DNA of 36,498 nt, taken from an uncultured bacterium. GTDB lineage: Bacteria; Patescibacteriota; Minisyncoccia; Moranbacterales; UBA1568. Shown piece by piece: positions 1 through 8,470 of this stretch; position 1 is the first letter of the stretch; each line of letters opens with the position of its first letter. Both the position numbers and the translations under genes were made by a program. The notes beneath the pieces are model-generated. The model saw nothing but the letters and a program-made list of their open reading frames with translations, had not been told where the DNA came from and did no database searches. The stretch is taken from assembly GCA_937864125.1 (NCBI GenBank), contig CALMHZ010000001.1, positions 1-36,498 on the forward strand. The letters are read 5' to 3'.

Positions 1-312
1 AACGCTCGGGAGGCGTCCATCGTGTTCCCGGCAATCGAAATGATGCTGAGCGAAGGAAGCCGCATGATCGCTTCTTGGAAGGCGAAATGGCCGGACGCGA
101 GCATCAATGGAGTGATTCTCTCCGGCGGGACGGCTCAGATGAATGGCTTCGCCCAATACGCTTCTTCAAAACTCGGCGTGCCCGCGCTCCTTGGGAATCC
201 TTGGCGGCACATAACCTATCCGAGCGCGCTTAAACCGGCTATCGAGGAGATGAGCTCGTCTTTTTCCGTGGCCATAGGGCTCGCTCTGTATGGAATGAAA
301 GAAAAAAAATGA
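1..312 (+). CDS. pilM: Type IV pilus assembly protein PilM, C-terminal part (5' end outside window)
   Basis: The reading frame is open from the first base (N-A-R-E-A-S-I-V-F-P) to a TGA at 310-312, so only the last 103 residues are present. The segment ILSGGTAQMNGFAQY matches the end of the actin-like PilM/FtsA fold, where a glycine-rich loop contacts nucleotide. The following G-x-P and the closing SVAIGLALYGM are also typical of PilM C-termini. In type IV pili PilM is cytoplasmic, binds the N-terminus of PilN and links the inner-membrane PilN/PilO complex to the ATPases. The genes that follow (PilN-, PilO-like, PilB) support the call. The GTG at 22 is an internal valine and not a start. Confidence 0.85.
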   Translation, partial: NAREASIVFPAIEMMLSEGSRMIASWKAKWPDASINGVILSGGTAQMNGFAQYASSKLGVPALLGNPWRHITYPSALKPAIEEMSSSFSVAIGLALYGMKEKK

Positions 313-363
313 CAAAGCGTATTTTTCGCGATATACTTACCGTACAAAAATTCAAAAAAATAT

Positions 364-369
364 TATAAA
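364..369 (+). promoter_or_regulatory. Possible -10 element (TATAAA) for pilN, leaderless layout
   Basis: TATAAA ends 6 nt before the pilN ATG in a very A/T-rich stretch. The -35 candidate (CGTACA at 341-346, 17 nt spacer) is poor. There is no Shine-Dalgarno sequence before the ATG, so a leaderless mRNA is possible. A/T richness alone could produce this match. Confidence 0.3.
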
Positions 370-375
370 AAAACT

Positions 376-912
376 ATGCCAGGGATGAATCTTTCGCAGA
401 ATGCCCAGCAACCGAGCGCCCTTAAAAAACATCCCATATTCGGGAAAGGGCTCATCGCTATCATCATCATTCTTATTCTTTCGCTGATTGCGTGGCAGGG
501 ACTCGCCTATTGGGAGAGGCGTATCGATACGGAAATATCCGATATTACGGCGCGCATAACCGAAACGCAGGCGAGTTTCGGCGGGAAACAAGCGGATGAA
601 GTCGCTGATCTGCAGTTCCGTTTGGACGCGATCGAGAAGAGTTTTTCAGGCAAGGTATATCCGGGAGAAATGCTCCGCGGACTTGAAGGGGTGATTCTTC
701 CGGGTATCGATCTGTCGGAATACTCTTTCAACAAGGAAAAAGGTTCGATAACCATTGCCGGAGAGGCCGATTCCTTTCTTCTGGTAGCGCAACAGATGGT
801 ACTTCTGAAGAAAATGAGCGACTTTTCCGCTATTTCGGTAGACAAGCTCAAGCGAGAGGAGAATGGGAAAATAAGTTTCAACCTTTTGGCAACATTGAAC
901 CAGTCCATTTAA
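376..912 (+). CDS. pilN: PilN-like type IV pilus inner-membrane protein
   Basis: A 178-residue protein with a short basic cytoplasmic N-terminus, one hydrophobic segment at about residues 25-45 (GLIAIIIILILSLIAW), a predicted coiled coil at about 50-85 and a small alpha/beta periplasmic part. This is the PilN topology, although the sequence is divergent. PilN normally binds PilM through its cytoplasmic N-terminus and pairs with PilO in the periplasm to build the alignment subcomplex. It lies 63 bp after pilM and 11 bp before the PilO-like gene, so position supports the name as much as sequence does. No good RBS precedes the ATG; a -10-like TATAAA sits 6 nt upstream. Confidence 0.7.
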   Translation: MPGMNLSQNAQQPSALKKHPIFGKGLIAIIIILILSLIAWQGLAYWERRIDTEISDITARITETQASFGGKQADEVADLQFRLDAIEKSFSGKVYPGEMLRGLEGVILPGIDLSEYSFNKEKGSITIAGEADSFLLVAQQMVLLKKMSDFSAISVDKLKREENGKISFNLLATLNQSI

Positions 913-923
913 ACAGAACACAT

Positions 924-1697
924 ATGTCCATAAAGAAGATATCGTTCCCGATCTTTATCATCGCCCTTATTTTTATCGCCCTTTATTTCATCAAGCCGAC
1001 GGTGCTTTCGATACTTGATAAGCGCGCGGTAAAAGAAACGAAGCTTATCGAGCTCCAGTCCGTCGAAAATACCAAGGCGAGCATAGGCACTCTTTCCGAG
1101 GCTCGGGCCGTGTTGCTCGCCAAGTCTGAAGGTCAATTGGCTCTTGCCTATCTTCCTCTCGCGTCGGATCAGGACCGAGTGTTGGATATGCTCAACTATT
1201 TGGCGACGCAAGGAGGCGCGTCCATCGATTCCATGAGCTTCGTAGTGGAGCCGAGGGAGGTTCCTCTGCCCGCGGAGCCCATGGCCCCTCTGCCGGACGG
1301 GAGCATTCCGCCCACCCCTCCCGTAGCCCCAAGTCCGCAATTGTTCTCCGTGAAAGTCGCGATGACAGGAACCTATGAGGGAATGAAAGCCTTCATGGAA
1401 AAACTTTCCATGATAAATCGCTTTCATGAAATCAAGTCCTTCGCGATCGTCGAGCCGGATATCGAGCTTGATTCTGAGGGCGCCCCGACTGCTCCGTCAG
1501 GATTTTTGGAGGGTTCTTTGGAAGCGGTATTCTCGTATCTTCCGGAGGGAAGGTACGATAACGCATACCTGCATCCTGTGTTTTCGAGTAAGCAATTCGA
1601 CACGAAAGCGTTCGACAAGCTTGCTTCCCTGCGAGCGGACACTCCTCCTTTGACGGAGCCTGCTGCCACAGGGAGGCCGAATCCCTTCAGTCTTTAG
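924..1697 (+). CDS. pilO: PilO-like type IV pilus inner-membrane protein
   Basis: A 257-residue protein with one transmembrane segment at about 7-25 (FPIFIIALIFIALYFI), a coiled-coil stretch at about 30-65 and a periplasmic alpha/beta domain (ferredoxin-like in PilO), where SVKVAMTGTYEGMKAFMEKL fits the family pattern. A proline-rich insertion (about 112-138, with PLPAEPMAPLPDG) interrupts the periplasmic part and is unusual. PilO forms a heterodimer with PilN that aligns the pilus machine. It lies 11 bp after pilN and 17 bp before pilB. The C-terminus has extra low-complexity sequence ending in PFSL. Recognition rests mostly on topology and gene order. Confidence 0.65.
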   Translation: MSIKKISFPIFIIALIFIALYFIKPTVLSILDKRAVKETKLIELQSVENTKASIGTLSEARAVLLAKSEGQLALAYLPLASDQDRVLDMLNYLATQGGASIDSMSFVVEPREVPLPAEPMAPLPDGSIPPTPPVAPSPQLFSVKVAMTGTYEGMKAFMEKLSMINRFHEIKSFAIVEPDIELDSEGAPTAPSGFLEGSLEAVFSYLPEGRYDNAYLHPVFSSKQFDTKAFDKLASLRADTPPLTEPAATGRPNPFSL

Positions 1698-1714
1698 CCT
1701 CGCCGTTCGACCCT

Positions 1715-3466
1715 ATGGATGAGCCAGCCACCTCAAAAAAAGAAATCAAAAAAGATTCTGTCACTACGGCTCCCTTGAGCGAGCACTCCACGGCGGTCAC
1801 GCCTAAGGCTCCTTCGAAAACCGTGGCTCCGAAGGATGATCTCGAAAGCAAGGCTGCCGCTTTTGGTATTCCTCTTTTGAAAACGGCTCCGAGCAAGATT
1901 GATAAAAAAACTCTCGTCTTCATATCCGAAGATACCGCGCGCAAGTATCGCATGGCGGTTTTTTCCAAAGAAAAGGATACTTTGAAAGTCGCCATGGTCG
2001 ATCCGGAGAATTTTGAGGCCCTCAATATCCTCCGGTTTTTGGCGGAGAAAGAGCAGTTGAATATAGAGATTTCCCTGGCGGGAGAAGAGGCGATAGAGGA
2101 GATGCTTAAACAGTATTCGGGGGCGGATCGCGCCTTGAACGAGGCTATCATCTCACTCAAGAAAGACGGTATCTCGGAAGTGTCCCTCACCCGCGACGAT
2201 GAGGATGTCCCGGGATCGGAAGTGAACCAAGAGATCCTGCAGGACGCGCCGATAGCGAGATTGGTGGAAGCGATCGTCACCCATGCCATCGAGGCTCGGG
2301 CGAGCGATATCCATATAGAATTGGCGGAAGACAGCTATCGGGTCCGGTTCCGCGTCGACGGGCTGCTTCATTCCTCGCTGGTGTTTCCCTTGCAGGTAGG
2401 CCGCGCGGTGGTCGCGCGCATCAAGATACTGTCGAATTTGAAAATAGACGAAAAACGCAAGCCTCAAGACGGCCGGTTCCGAGCGACGAGCAACGGGAAG
2501 ACGGTCGATCTCCGCGTATCCACTCTGCCGGTCGTGGATGGGGAAAAAGTCGTCATGCGCGTGTTGGAAAAGACCAACAACACGGTTGATTTCAAGGAAA
2601 TGGGTTTGTGGGGTCGCAACGGGGAGCTCTTGCGGAAAAAGATCATCGAGCCCTATGGCATTATCCTTATGACCGGGCCTACCGGATCCGGGAAATCGAC
2701 CACCCTGTATTCCTTTTTGCAGATCTTGAACCAAGAAGAGCGCAATATCATAACGCTCGAAGATCCGGTCGAGTATTCCATAAACGGCATCAACCAAAGC
2801 CAGGTGCAACCGGAAATAGGATATACCTTCGCCAACGGCCTCCGTTCCATCCTTCGTCAGGATCCCAATGTGATCATGGTCGGAGAAATCCGCGATAATG
2901 AAACGGCGGAACTCGCGATCCACGCGGCGCTGACCGGGCACCTCGTGCTCTCGACGCTCCACACCAATAGCGCTCTCGGGTCCATTCCTCGATTGGTCGA
3001 CATGGGCATCGAACCTTTCCTCATAGGCTCATCGATACAGGTCGTAGCCGCGCAGCGGCTCGTGCGTCGGATATGCCTTGCCTGCAAAGAGGAGCAGCCG
3101 GTGACTCCGAAGCTCCTCAAAAAATTGAAGGATCTGGTGGACGCGATTCCGAAAGCGGAAACGGCGAAGTATGGATATGAGAGTGGCAAACCGATCAAGC
3201 TTTATAAAGGGAAAGGGTGCGATGCCTGCGGCAATACCGGCTACAAAGGGCGGATTGCGATTTATGAGGCTCTCGAGGTGACCGACGAGGTGAAGAACAT
3301 CATCATCGACGAAAAAAACATAGAGGGGATGCTCACCCCGGAGGCCGCGCGGCAGGGGATGCTCTCGTTGCGGGAAGACGGTGTCCTGAAGGCGTTGACT
3401 GGGGTTACGACGCTCATCGAGGTGGAGCGGGTCACGGAAGGATCGGTATTGGTTGATGAGGAATAA
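1715..3466 (+). CDS. pilB: Type IV pilus extension ATPase PilB (GspE family)
   Basis: A 583-residue secretion ATPase of usual PilB length. An N-terminal linker rich in K/S/T/A is followed by a GspE N-terminal domain (about 45-140) and the ATPase core (about 170-560). Visible motifs are Walker A GPTGSGKST (about 320-328), the Asp/His boxes (ITLEDPVEY; LSTLHTNSA), Walker B IMVGEIRD, and a Cys cluster C-x-x-C (CLAC) plus CDACGNTGYKG near 455-505 that binds zinc in GspE/PilB proteins. It powers pilus polymerisation from the cytoplasmic face, with PilC as membrane platform. Its stop is 4 bp before the receiver gene, so the two are probably co-translated. Confidence 0.97.
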   Translation: MDEPATSKKEIKKDSVTTAPLSEHSTAVTPKAPSKTVAPKDDLESKAAAFGIPLLKTAPSKIDKKTLVFISEDTARKYRMAVFSKEKDTLKVAMVDPENFEALNILRFLAEKEQLNIEISLAGEEAIEEMLKQYSGADRALNEAIISLKKDGISEVSLTRDDEDVPGSEVNQEILQDAPIARLVEAIVTHAIEARASDIHIELAEDSYRVRFRVDGLLHSSLVFPLQVGRAVVARIKILSNLKIDEKRKPQDGRFRATSNGKTVDLRVSTLPVVDGEKVVMRVLEKTNNTVDFKEMGLWGRNGELLRKKIIEPYGIILMTGPTGSGKSTTLYSFLQILNQEERNIITLEDPVEYSINGINQSQVQPEIGYTFANGLRSILRQDPNVIMVGEIRDNETAELAIHAALTGHLVLSTLHTNSALGSIPRLVDMGIEPFLIGSSIQVVAAQRLVRRICLACKEEQPVTPKLLKKLKDLVDAIPKAETAKYGYESGKPIKLYKGKGCDACGNTGYKGRIAIYEALEVTDEVKNIIIDEKNIEGMLTPEAARQGMLSLREDGVLKALTGVTTLIEVERVTEGSVLVDEE

Positions 3467-3470
3467 TCGT

Positions 3471-3938
3471 ATGCAAACCATGCAAGAGAAAAGATGCGCC
3501 GCCTTGGCGGGGAAGAAGATCCTGATAATGGAAGATGATTTTTTCGTGCGGGATATTTATCAGAAAAAGCTCGGCGACAGCGGGTTTCTCGTCGAAAGCG
3601 CGGGCGACGGTCTCGAGGGCATGGAGCGACTCAAGGCGAACACTCCGGACCTCATTATTTTGGACATATTCATGCCGTATGTTGACGGCCGGGATGTCCT
3701 CCGGGAGATCAAGGGAAATGACGCGTGGAAAAATATTCCCGTCATTCTCCTTACGAATTTTTCCGCGAGCGAGGGCGTGAAGGACGGGTTCGGCCTCGGC
3801 GCCGTGGAGTATCTCATCAAATCTCATTTCACGCCGTCGGAAGTCCTGGAAAAAGTCTGTTCGATTTTTGAAAAGCAGGAAAAAAGTGATACACTGAAAA
3901 AAGATGACGCCCAAGATACGCCGCGATCCGAGGCGTGA
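3471..3938 (+). CDS. Stand-alone CheY-like response regulator receiver in the pil operon
   Basis: A single receiver domain of about 155 residues with no output domain. Counting from the ATG at 3471, the acidic pocket is E21-D22-D23, the phospho-acceptor is D65 in LIILDIFMP, the switch residue is T95 in VILLTN, and the conserved Lys is K117 in YLIKSHF. All catalytic positions are therefore intact. An upstream start (TTG 3453 or ATG 3456, overlapping pilB) is possible. I prefer 3471 because GAGG at 3458-3461 lies 9 nt before it. The gene sits between pilB and pilT, so it probably modulates extension/retraction, as PilG/PilH-type receivers do. No histidine kinase lies nearby. The C-terminal tail is charged and disordered. 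Confidence 0.93.
   Translation: MQTMQEKRCAALAGKKILIMEDDFFVRDIYQKKLGDSGFLVESAGDGLEGMERLKANTPDLIILDIFMPYVDGRDVLREIKGNDAWKNIPVILLTNFSASEGVKDGFGLGAVEYLIKSHFTPSEVLEKVCSIFEKQEKSDTLKKDDAQDTPRSEA
3868..3895 (+). promoter_or_regulatory. Candidate internal promoter for pilT
   Basis: TTGAAA (3868-3873), 16 nt spacer, then TACACT (3890-3895) preceded by TGA, giving an extended -10. It lies inside the 3' end of the receiver gene and would give pilT a leader of about 84 nt. Judged by eye only. Confidence 0.45.
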
Positions 3939-3985
3939 AAAGACGCGGAGACAAGCAGACACATTAAATACCTCAAACAAACACT

Positions 3986-5083
3986 ATGTCAGACGGCGCG
4001 GAAATACTGCATGCGGAACAGCGGGTGAAAAATCTTTTGTTGCTGGTCGGGCAGCAGGGGGCATCCGACCTGCACTTGGCGGTGGGACGCTATCCGACCC
4101 TCCGCATCAACGGCAAGCTTCATCCGGTAACGCAGGAGAAGGTGCTGACACCCGCGGATACCAAGGCCCTTTCGGACATCCTTCTGACCGAAGATCGGAA
4201 AAACGAGCTCTTGTCGACCGGGCAGACCGACTTTTCCTACAGTTTCGAAAATCGCATGCGGTTCCGCACGAATGTTTTTTTTCAGAAAGGGTACATTTCG
4301 GTCACCATGCGGTTCGTCATGGATCATGTCCGGAATCTCGAGGAGCTCAATATACCCAGTTCGCTCTATAATTTCGCGAGTTATTCGCAGGGGCTGGTGC
4401 TCGTCACCGGGCCCGTGGGGCACGGAAAGTCGACGACGCTCGCCGCCATCATCGAATACATCAACCACAACCAGGAGAAGCACATCGTCACGATCGAGGA
4501 CCCGATCGAGTTCGTCTATGAGCAGGATCGCTGCATCATCAATCAGCGCGAAGTGGGGCGCGACGCCAAGAGCTTCCCTCTCGCGCTCCGCGGAGTCTTC
4601 CGCGAGGATGCGAATGTCGTGTTGCTCGCCGAACTCCGCGACTTGGAGACGATCTCGACCGCGATGACCGCGGCGGAAACGGGGCACCTCATTTTCGCGA
4701 CCGTTCACACGAACGACGCGGCGCAGACGATCGACCGCGTCATCGATGTATTTCCTGCGCATCAGCAGAACCAGATCCGGGCGCAGCTTGCAAGCGTGCT
4801 CCTCGGGGTCATATCCCAGCGGCTCATCCCGCGGATGGACGGCGCGGGCCGCGTGCCGGCGATAGAGATCATGCTCAAAAATCATGCGGTCGAGAACCTT
4901 ATCCGGGAAAACAAGACCCATCAGCTCGACTCCGTCATCGAGACGAGCCTCAAGGACGGGATGATCTCCCTCGATCGATCGCTTTCCGACTTGGTGCGGC
5001 GAGGCCTCATCTCCATCAATGATGCGATGCTCTATTCCAAGAATCGCCAGTACCTCGAGATGCTTATCGCCAAAGAACAATAA
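3986..5083 (+). CDS. pilT: Type IV pilus retraction ATPase PilT
   Basis: A 365-residue ATPase, close to the normal PilT length. The N-terminal PAS-like part contains SDLHLAVGRYPTLRINGKL, the hallmark of PilT. The ATPase core has Walker A GPVGHGKST (about 142-150), IVTIEDPIEFVYE, LAELRD as Walker B and the His box FATVHTNDA. Two features are divergent: most PilT proteins have G-P-T-G-S-G-K-S-T and G-E-(M/V/I)-R-D, whereas here Thr-Ser become Val-His and the Gly before Glu is Ala. PilT disassembles the pilus and drives twitching or DNA uptake. It lies 47 bp after the receiver gene and 2 bp before pilC. No RBS is evident. Confidence 0.96.
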   Translation: MSDGAEILHAEQRVKNLLLLVGQQGASDLHLAVGRYPTLRINGKLHPVTQEKVLTPADTKALSDILLTEDRKNELLSTGQTDFSYSFENRMRFRTNVFFQKGYISVTMRFVMDHVRNLEELNIPSSLYNFASYSQGLVLVTGPVGHGKSTTLAAIIEYINHNQEKHIVTIEDPIEFVYEQDRCIINQREVGRDAKSFPLALRGVFREDANVVLLAELRDLETISTAMTAAETGHLIFATVHTNDAAQTIDRVIDVFPAHQQNQIRAQLASVLLGVISQRLIPRMDGAGRVPAIEIMLKNHAVENLIRENKTHQLDSVIETSLKDGMISLDRSLSDLVRRGLISINDAMLYSKNRQYLEMLIAKEQ

Positions 5084-5085
5084 CT

Positions 5086-6297
5086 ATGAAATTCGTCTTC
5101 AAAGCGAAAAATGCCGAAGGGATACTCAAGGAGGGTATCGTCGAAGCCGAGGCGCGCGATGCCGCAAGCCTCATCCTGCAAAAAAACGGCCTGGTGCCTA
5201 TTTCGGTCCGAGCGGAAACGGAGGTATCGGCCGCGCTGAAAGAAATTTCCCGTCTCTGGGAAGGCGTCTCGACCAAGGAGCTCGTGGTGTTTTTCCGCCA
5301 GCTCGGCGTGCTCATCGAGGCGAAGGTGCCGGTCACATCATCGCTGCTTGCCATCGCGGAAGAGACCGACAATTCGTATTTCAGGATCATCCTGAAAGAG
5401 ATCAAGGATGATGTGGACGACGGCATGTCGCTTGCCGATGCGTTCGCCAAACATCCGAACGCCTTCACGCCGCTTGTGGTGAACCTCCTCCGCTCCGGAG
5501 AAGTCTCAGGCGGGCTCCAGCGATCCATCGTGTTCATCGCGGACAACATGGAAAAAGACTATCACCTCGTATCCAAGATCCGCGGAGCGCTCTACTATCC
5601 GGCGTTCGTATTGGGCGCGGCGCTTCTTATCGGGTTTCTCGTCGTCTCCTTCATCATTCCGAAGATCACCGTCATCCTCAAGGACTTTTCCGCCGATCTT
5701 CCCTGGTACACGGTCGCTATCATGGCGATTTCCGATTTCTTGTCCGTGTACTGGTGGGTGATCCTCTTGCTTGTGGCGGTAGGAGGCGGAGCGTTCGCCT
5801 ACTACATCCGTACGGAGGACGGCAGGCGGGAGTGGGAATCGCAGATACTTTCCATCCCGATCGTGGGGAAGATCGCCCGCTATGTGTATTTGGCGCGATT
5901 GACGGAAAACTTGGGCGTGCTTTTGAACGGCGGCATTCCGGTCGTGCGTTCCCTCATCATCGTGTCGAACATTATCGGCAACGAGCCCTTCAGGAGAGTG
6001 GCGCTCGAGGCAGCCGAAGAGGTGAAAACCGGAGGAAATATGAGTACGGTATTTTTTCGCTCGCCCGAGATTCCGCATTTGGTGGCGCAGATGATCCGCA
6101 TCGGGGAAGAATCCGGAACGCTCTCGACCATCCTCCGCAATGTCGCCGCATTCTACTCCGAGGAAGTCGATGGCATGACGCGGAACATGACCGCGCTCCT
6201 CGAGCCGGTGCTCATCGTCGTACTGGGAATCGGCGTCGCGATTCTCGTCATCGGGATATTGCTTCCGATATACAATGTCGTGGGGAATTTCGCGTAA
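5086..6297 (+). CDS. pilC: Type IV pilus platform protein PilC (GspF family)
   Basis: A 403-residue polytopic protein of standard PilC length with two T2SSF domains (about 70-195 and 270-398). The first has [19 protein letters not shown], the second [19 protein letters not shown], the duplicated signature of the family. Three hydrophobic segments fit the topology: about 170-192, 215-238 and 372-397. PilC is the inner-membrane platform on which PilB and PilT act. The gene starts 2 bp after the pilT stop, which suggests translational coupling. A promoter for the pilin starts immediately downstream. Confidence 0.96.
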   Translation: MKFVFKAKNAEGILKEGIVEAEARDAASLILQKNGLVPISVRAETEVSAALKEISRLWEGVSTKELVVFFRQLGVLIEAKVPVTSSLLAIAEETDNSYFRIILKEIKDDVDDGMSLADAFAKHPNAFTPLVVNLLRSGEVSGGLQRSIVFIADNMEKDYHLVSKIRGALYYPAFVLGAALLIGFLVVSFIIPKITVILKDFSADLPWYTVAIMAISDFLSVYWWVILLLVAVGGGAFAYYIRTEDGRREWESQILSIPIVGKIARYVYLARLTENLGVLLNGGIPVVRSLIIVSNIIGNEPFRRVALEAAEEVKTGGNMSTVFFRSPEIPHLVAQMIRIGEESGTLSTILRNVAAFYSEEVDGMTRNMTALLEPVLIVVLGIGVAILVIGILLPIYNVVGNFA

Positions 6298-6340
6298 GGA
6301 TTCTTATGCCGCGGGATCGGCATCCCTTGACGGAATTTCA

Positions 6341-6369
6341 TTGTTCAAAGAGCAAAAAAAGAGTATACT
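6341..6369 (+). promoter_or_regulatory. Sigma-70-type promoter of the major pilin gene
   Basis: TTGTTC (6341-6346), exactly 17 nt spacer, TATACT (6364-6369). It lies in the 116-bp gap after pilC. Together with the strong RBS and the terminator after the gene it makes the pilin a separately and probably highly expressed unit, as expected for the structural subunit. Confidence 0.7.
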
Positions 6370-6400
6370 TGAAAAGGAAGAAAATAAACAGACAACAAGA

Positions 6401-6408
6401 AAGGAGGT
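6401..6408 (+). promoter_or_regulatory. Strong Shine-Dalgarno sequence of the pilin gene
   Basis: AAGGAGGT lies 5 nt before the ATG at 6414 and is nearly a full anti-SD match. It fixes the pilin start. Most neighbouring genes have weak or no RBS, so this one stands out. Confidence 0.8.
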
Positions 6409-6413
6409 GCGAT

Positions 6414-6854
6414 ATGAAAAAAACACAAAAATTTTCCATGAAGGTAAGACGGGGGTTTACGCTCATCGAACTTTTGATCGTCATCGCCATTATCGGCATT
6501 TTGGCATCGATCGTGCTCGTGAGCCTCTCGAGTGCCCGTGAAAAGGCGAAAATAGCCGGATTTAAGGCCCAGGTGCATTCTTTGCAGGCAGCTGCCGTAC
6601 TTCAGTGTGATACGGCCGCGCTCCAGACAACTGCTCCTGCCTCTGTTGGATACATTAAAGAGCCGGCGACGGGAAGTTACATTACCGCTATCTCCAATGC
6701 AAACATTACTGCCGGAACGACTACGGCTGTGTGCGGACCTACAGGCACTGGGAATTTCTCGATCAACGTTACGGCGACCGGTATAACGGGTGCATGTAAT
6801 ACAACAAACACGGTTATCAGCCCGACGGGAGTTGCTTTCCCAGCTGGTTGTTAA
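6414..6854 (+). CDS. Major type IV pilin-like protein
   Basis: A 146-residue prepilin. The leader [14 protein letters not shown] ends in Gly just before [17 protein letters not shown], the class III/IV prepilin cleavage and N-methylation site with Glu at mature position 5. The hydrophobic helix continues to about residue 36. The rest is a small Thr/Ala/Gly-rich globular domain with four Cys (LQCD, VCGP, GACN and the C-terminal AGC), which could form two disulfides. This composition and length suit the main pilin subunit. It has its own promoter, the best RBS in the window and a strong terminator. PilD, encoded next, should process it. The symbol pilA is plausible, but I leave it blank because several pilins are present. 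Confidence 0.93.
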   Translation: MKKTQKFSMKVRRGFTLIELLIVIAIIGILASIVLVSLSSAREKAKIAGFKAQVHSLQAAAVLQCDTAALQTTAPASVGYIKEPATGSYITAISNANITAGTTTAVCGPTGTGNFSINVTATGITGACNTTNTVISPTGVAFPAGC

Positions 6855-6891
6855 TCAGAGTGCGGATGAAAAAAGAAATGTTCTTTTTCAG

Positions 6892-6928
6892 AAACAGCAG
6901 GTGATTCGCCTGCTGTTTTGTTTTTTGT
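6892..6928 (+). terminator. Rho-independent terminator after the pilin gene
   Basis: A perfect 10-bp stem (AAACAGCAGG / CCTGCTGTTT) with a 7-nt loop, followed by TTGTTTTTTG. It lies 38 bp after the pilin stop and separates the pilin from pilD. Confidence 0.9.
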
Positions 6929-6980
6929 CCAAAAATGAACCCGTCCACCGGTAGAATCTTTCGGCCCACTTTTTCTTTTT

Positions 6981-7009
6981 TTCTTTACTCCGGAAATTCA
7001 TGATAGACT
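6981..7009 (+). promoter_or_regulatory. Candidate promoter for pilD (extended -10, leaderless layout)
   Basis: TGA-TAGACT (hexamer 7004-7009) gives an extended -10. The best -35 at 17 nt is only TTCTTT (6981-6986). The -10 ends 6 nt before the ATG at 7016, so transcription would start at or next to the start codon. No Shine-Dalgarno sequence is present. Confidence 0.45.
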
Positions 7010-7015
7010 GTCTCT

Positions 7016-7813
7016 ATGATATTCATTCTTTTTGTCTTGGGGCTTCTGGTGGGAAGCTTCCTCAATGTGGTCTTGTTTCGGTTCGAGAGCGGCGAGACCG
7101 TCGTGTCCGGACGATCGCGGTGTAACGCGTGCCGACAGACGATTGCCTGGTACGACAATATCCCGCTTCTTTCGTTCATATTTCTGCGTGGGGAATGCCG
7201 GCAGTGCGGTGAGCGGATTTCGTGGCAGTACCCGGCGGTCGAGTTTGCTACCGCCGCGCTGTTCGCCCTCTCCGGCGCGCGGCTCTATGTTCCGGGGAAT
7301 ACTTCTTCTTCGATCGAGCTTGCGTTCGCGCTTGGCCTTATCGCGATACTGACCATTATCTTCGTCTATGACCTCGTTCACATGGAGATTCCGATGGCGG
7401 CTTTGTGGGCGGGAATATTCTGGGCCATACTCATGCTCTTTTTTCTTTGGTACTTTTCTCTTCCTCGAGAGATGTTTTTCGATTCGAGGTTGTGGGATGG
7501 TCTTATCGGCGGCGGAATCGCCTTCCTGTTTTTTTACGCGCTGGTGTTTTTTTCCCGCGAGACTTGGATGGGAATGGGGGATGCGTGGCTTGCCTTGATA
7601 CTCGGGTTGGTCGCCGGGTGGCAGCTCTTGTTGCCTGCGCTTACACTTGCCTTTGGAACGGGAGCTGTCTTCGGTATAGGGCTCATACTCCTTGGAAAAA
7701 AACAGATGCAAAGCCGTATCCCCTTCGGACCGTTCCTTGTGGCGGCCGTGCTTTTTATCGCATTGTTTGGTAGAATAATACAAGATGTATGGCAATTCCC
7801 TTTGTGGGCATAA
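7016..7813 (+). CDS. pilD: Prepilin peptidase PilD (type IV leader peptidase, A24 family)
   Basis: A 265-residue polytopic membrane aspartyl protease. The N-terminal domain begins FVLGLLVGSFLNVVLFR and carries two Cys pairs (CNAC and CRQC) around YDNIPLLSF, the zinc-binding loop of bifunctional enzymes that cleave and N-methylate prepilins. The catalytic aspartates are in VYDLVHMEIP and in G-M-G-D-A-W, the family G-x-G-D motif. About seven hydrophobic segments follow. The canonical I-P-D after the first Asp is I-P-M here. PilD should process the pilin at 6414 and the minor pilins downstream. A strong terminator precedes it, so it needs its own promoter. Confidence 0.96.
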   Translation: MIFILFVLGLLVGSFLNVVLFRFESGETVVSGRSRCNACRQTIAWYDNIPLLSFIFLRGECRQCGERISWQYPAVEFATAALFALSGARLYVPGNTSSSIELAFALGLIAILTIIFVYDLVHMEIPMAALWAGIFWAILMLFFLWYFSLPREMFFDSRLWDGLIGGGIAFLFFYALVFFSRETWMGMGDAWLALILGLVAGWQLLLPALTLAFGTGAVFGIGLILLGKKQMQSRIPFGPFLVAAVLFIALFGRIIQDVWQFPLWA

Positions 7814-7890
7814 GATGCGGGAGCGCTCTCGAGGGAGGGGCTGGTATCGGCCCGTGAAGTGTGATACGCAAGACACTAAACAAAAAGAAG

Positions 7891-8463
7891 ATGACTTCGA
7901 ATACCTATAAGATGAGTCGCGGATTTACCCTCATCGAGGTGATGGTGTCCGTAGCGATTCTCGCGCTTATGGCGGCGGTTACCATAGTCTCGATGAATGG
8001 CGGACGGAATCGGCAAGAGGTCGAGGCGTCGACCCGGCTCGTCGCGGCTACCTTGCGGGAGGCGCAGAACAATGCGCTCTCTGGCAAGAATATCACCGGC
8101 ACGGCAGGCAGCCGTCCCTGCCAATTCCGGGTGCGCACGACCGGAGGCACGGGAACGATAACGCACGAGCAACTGAACGCGGGCGATGTCCTTTGTCCGA
8201 ACCCGGGAACGGCGACGAACGGCGCGTGGTCCGGATTCAGTACCGATCTTTTGAACGGAGTGACCTTTTCGTCCTCGACGGAAGTGTATTTCGATGTGCC
8301 GCGGGGCGAGCCGAAAAATGCCGCGGGTGTCTTGGGGGTCGAGCTGAATTCCGCCACCGGGCCCGTAGATTTTTCGATGACCAAGGGCGCCGATACCGCG
8401 CATGTGTGCGTGTATCCCCTGGGGAGAATAGAAGAGGCGTCCGTAGGCGCTTCTTGTCCATAA
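7891..8463 (+). CDS. Minor pilin-like protein (GspH/FimT type)
   Basis: About 190 residues. The leader MTSNTYKMSRG precedes FTLIEVMVSVAILALMAAVTI, a clear class III prepilin signature with Glu5. After the helix, RQEVEASTRLVAATLREAQNNALSG resembles the GspH/FimT pseudopilin group, which caps the pilus or primes assembly. Two Cys occur in the middle and two near the end (AHVCVYP and ASCP). A GTG at 7861 lies in the same frame, but the leader from 7891 is a more usual length; ATG 7912 is also possible. It is the first of three minor pilin genes after pilD, with only 7 bp before the next. Confidence 0.88.
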   Translation: MTSNTYKMSRGFTLIEVMVSVAILALMAAVTIVSMNGGRNRQEVEASTRLVAATLREAQNNALSGKNITGTAGSRPCQFRVRTTGGTGTITHEQLNAGDVLCPNPGTATNGAWSGFSTDLLNGVTFSSSTEVYFDVPRGEPKNAAGVLGVELNSATGPVDFSMTKGADTAHVCVYPLGRIEEASVGASCP

Positions 8464-8470
8464 GAACGAT

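Noticed and set aside
3989-5080. Minus-strand open frame of about 360 codons opposite pilT
   Set aside because: Shadow of a clear PilT gene; its composition is that of an antisense frame and it has no motifs.
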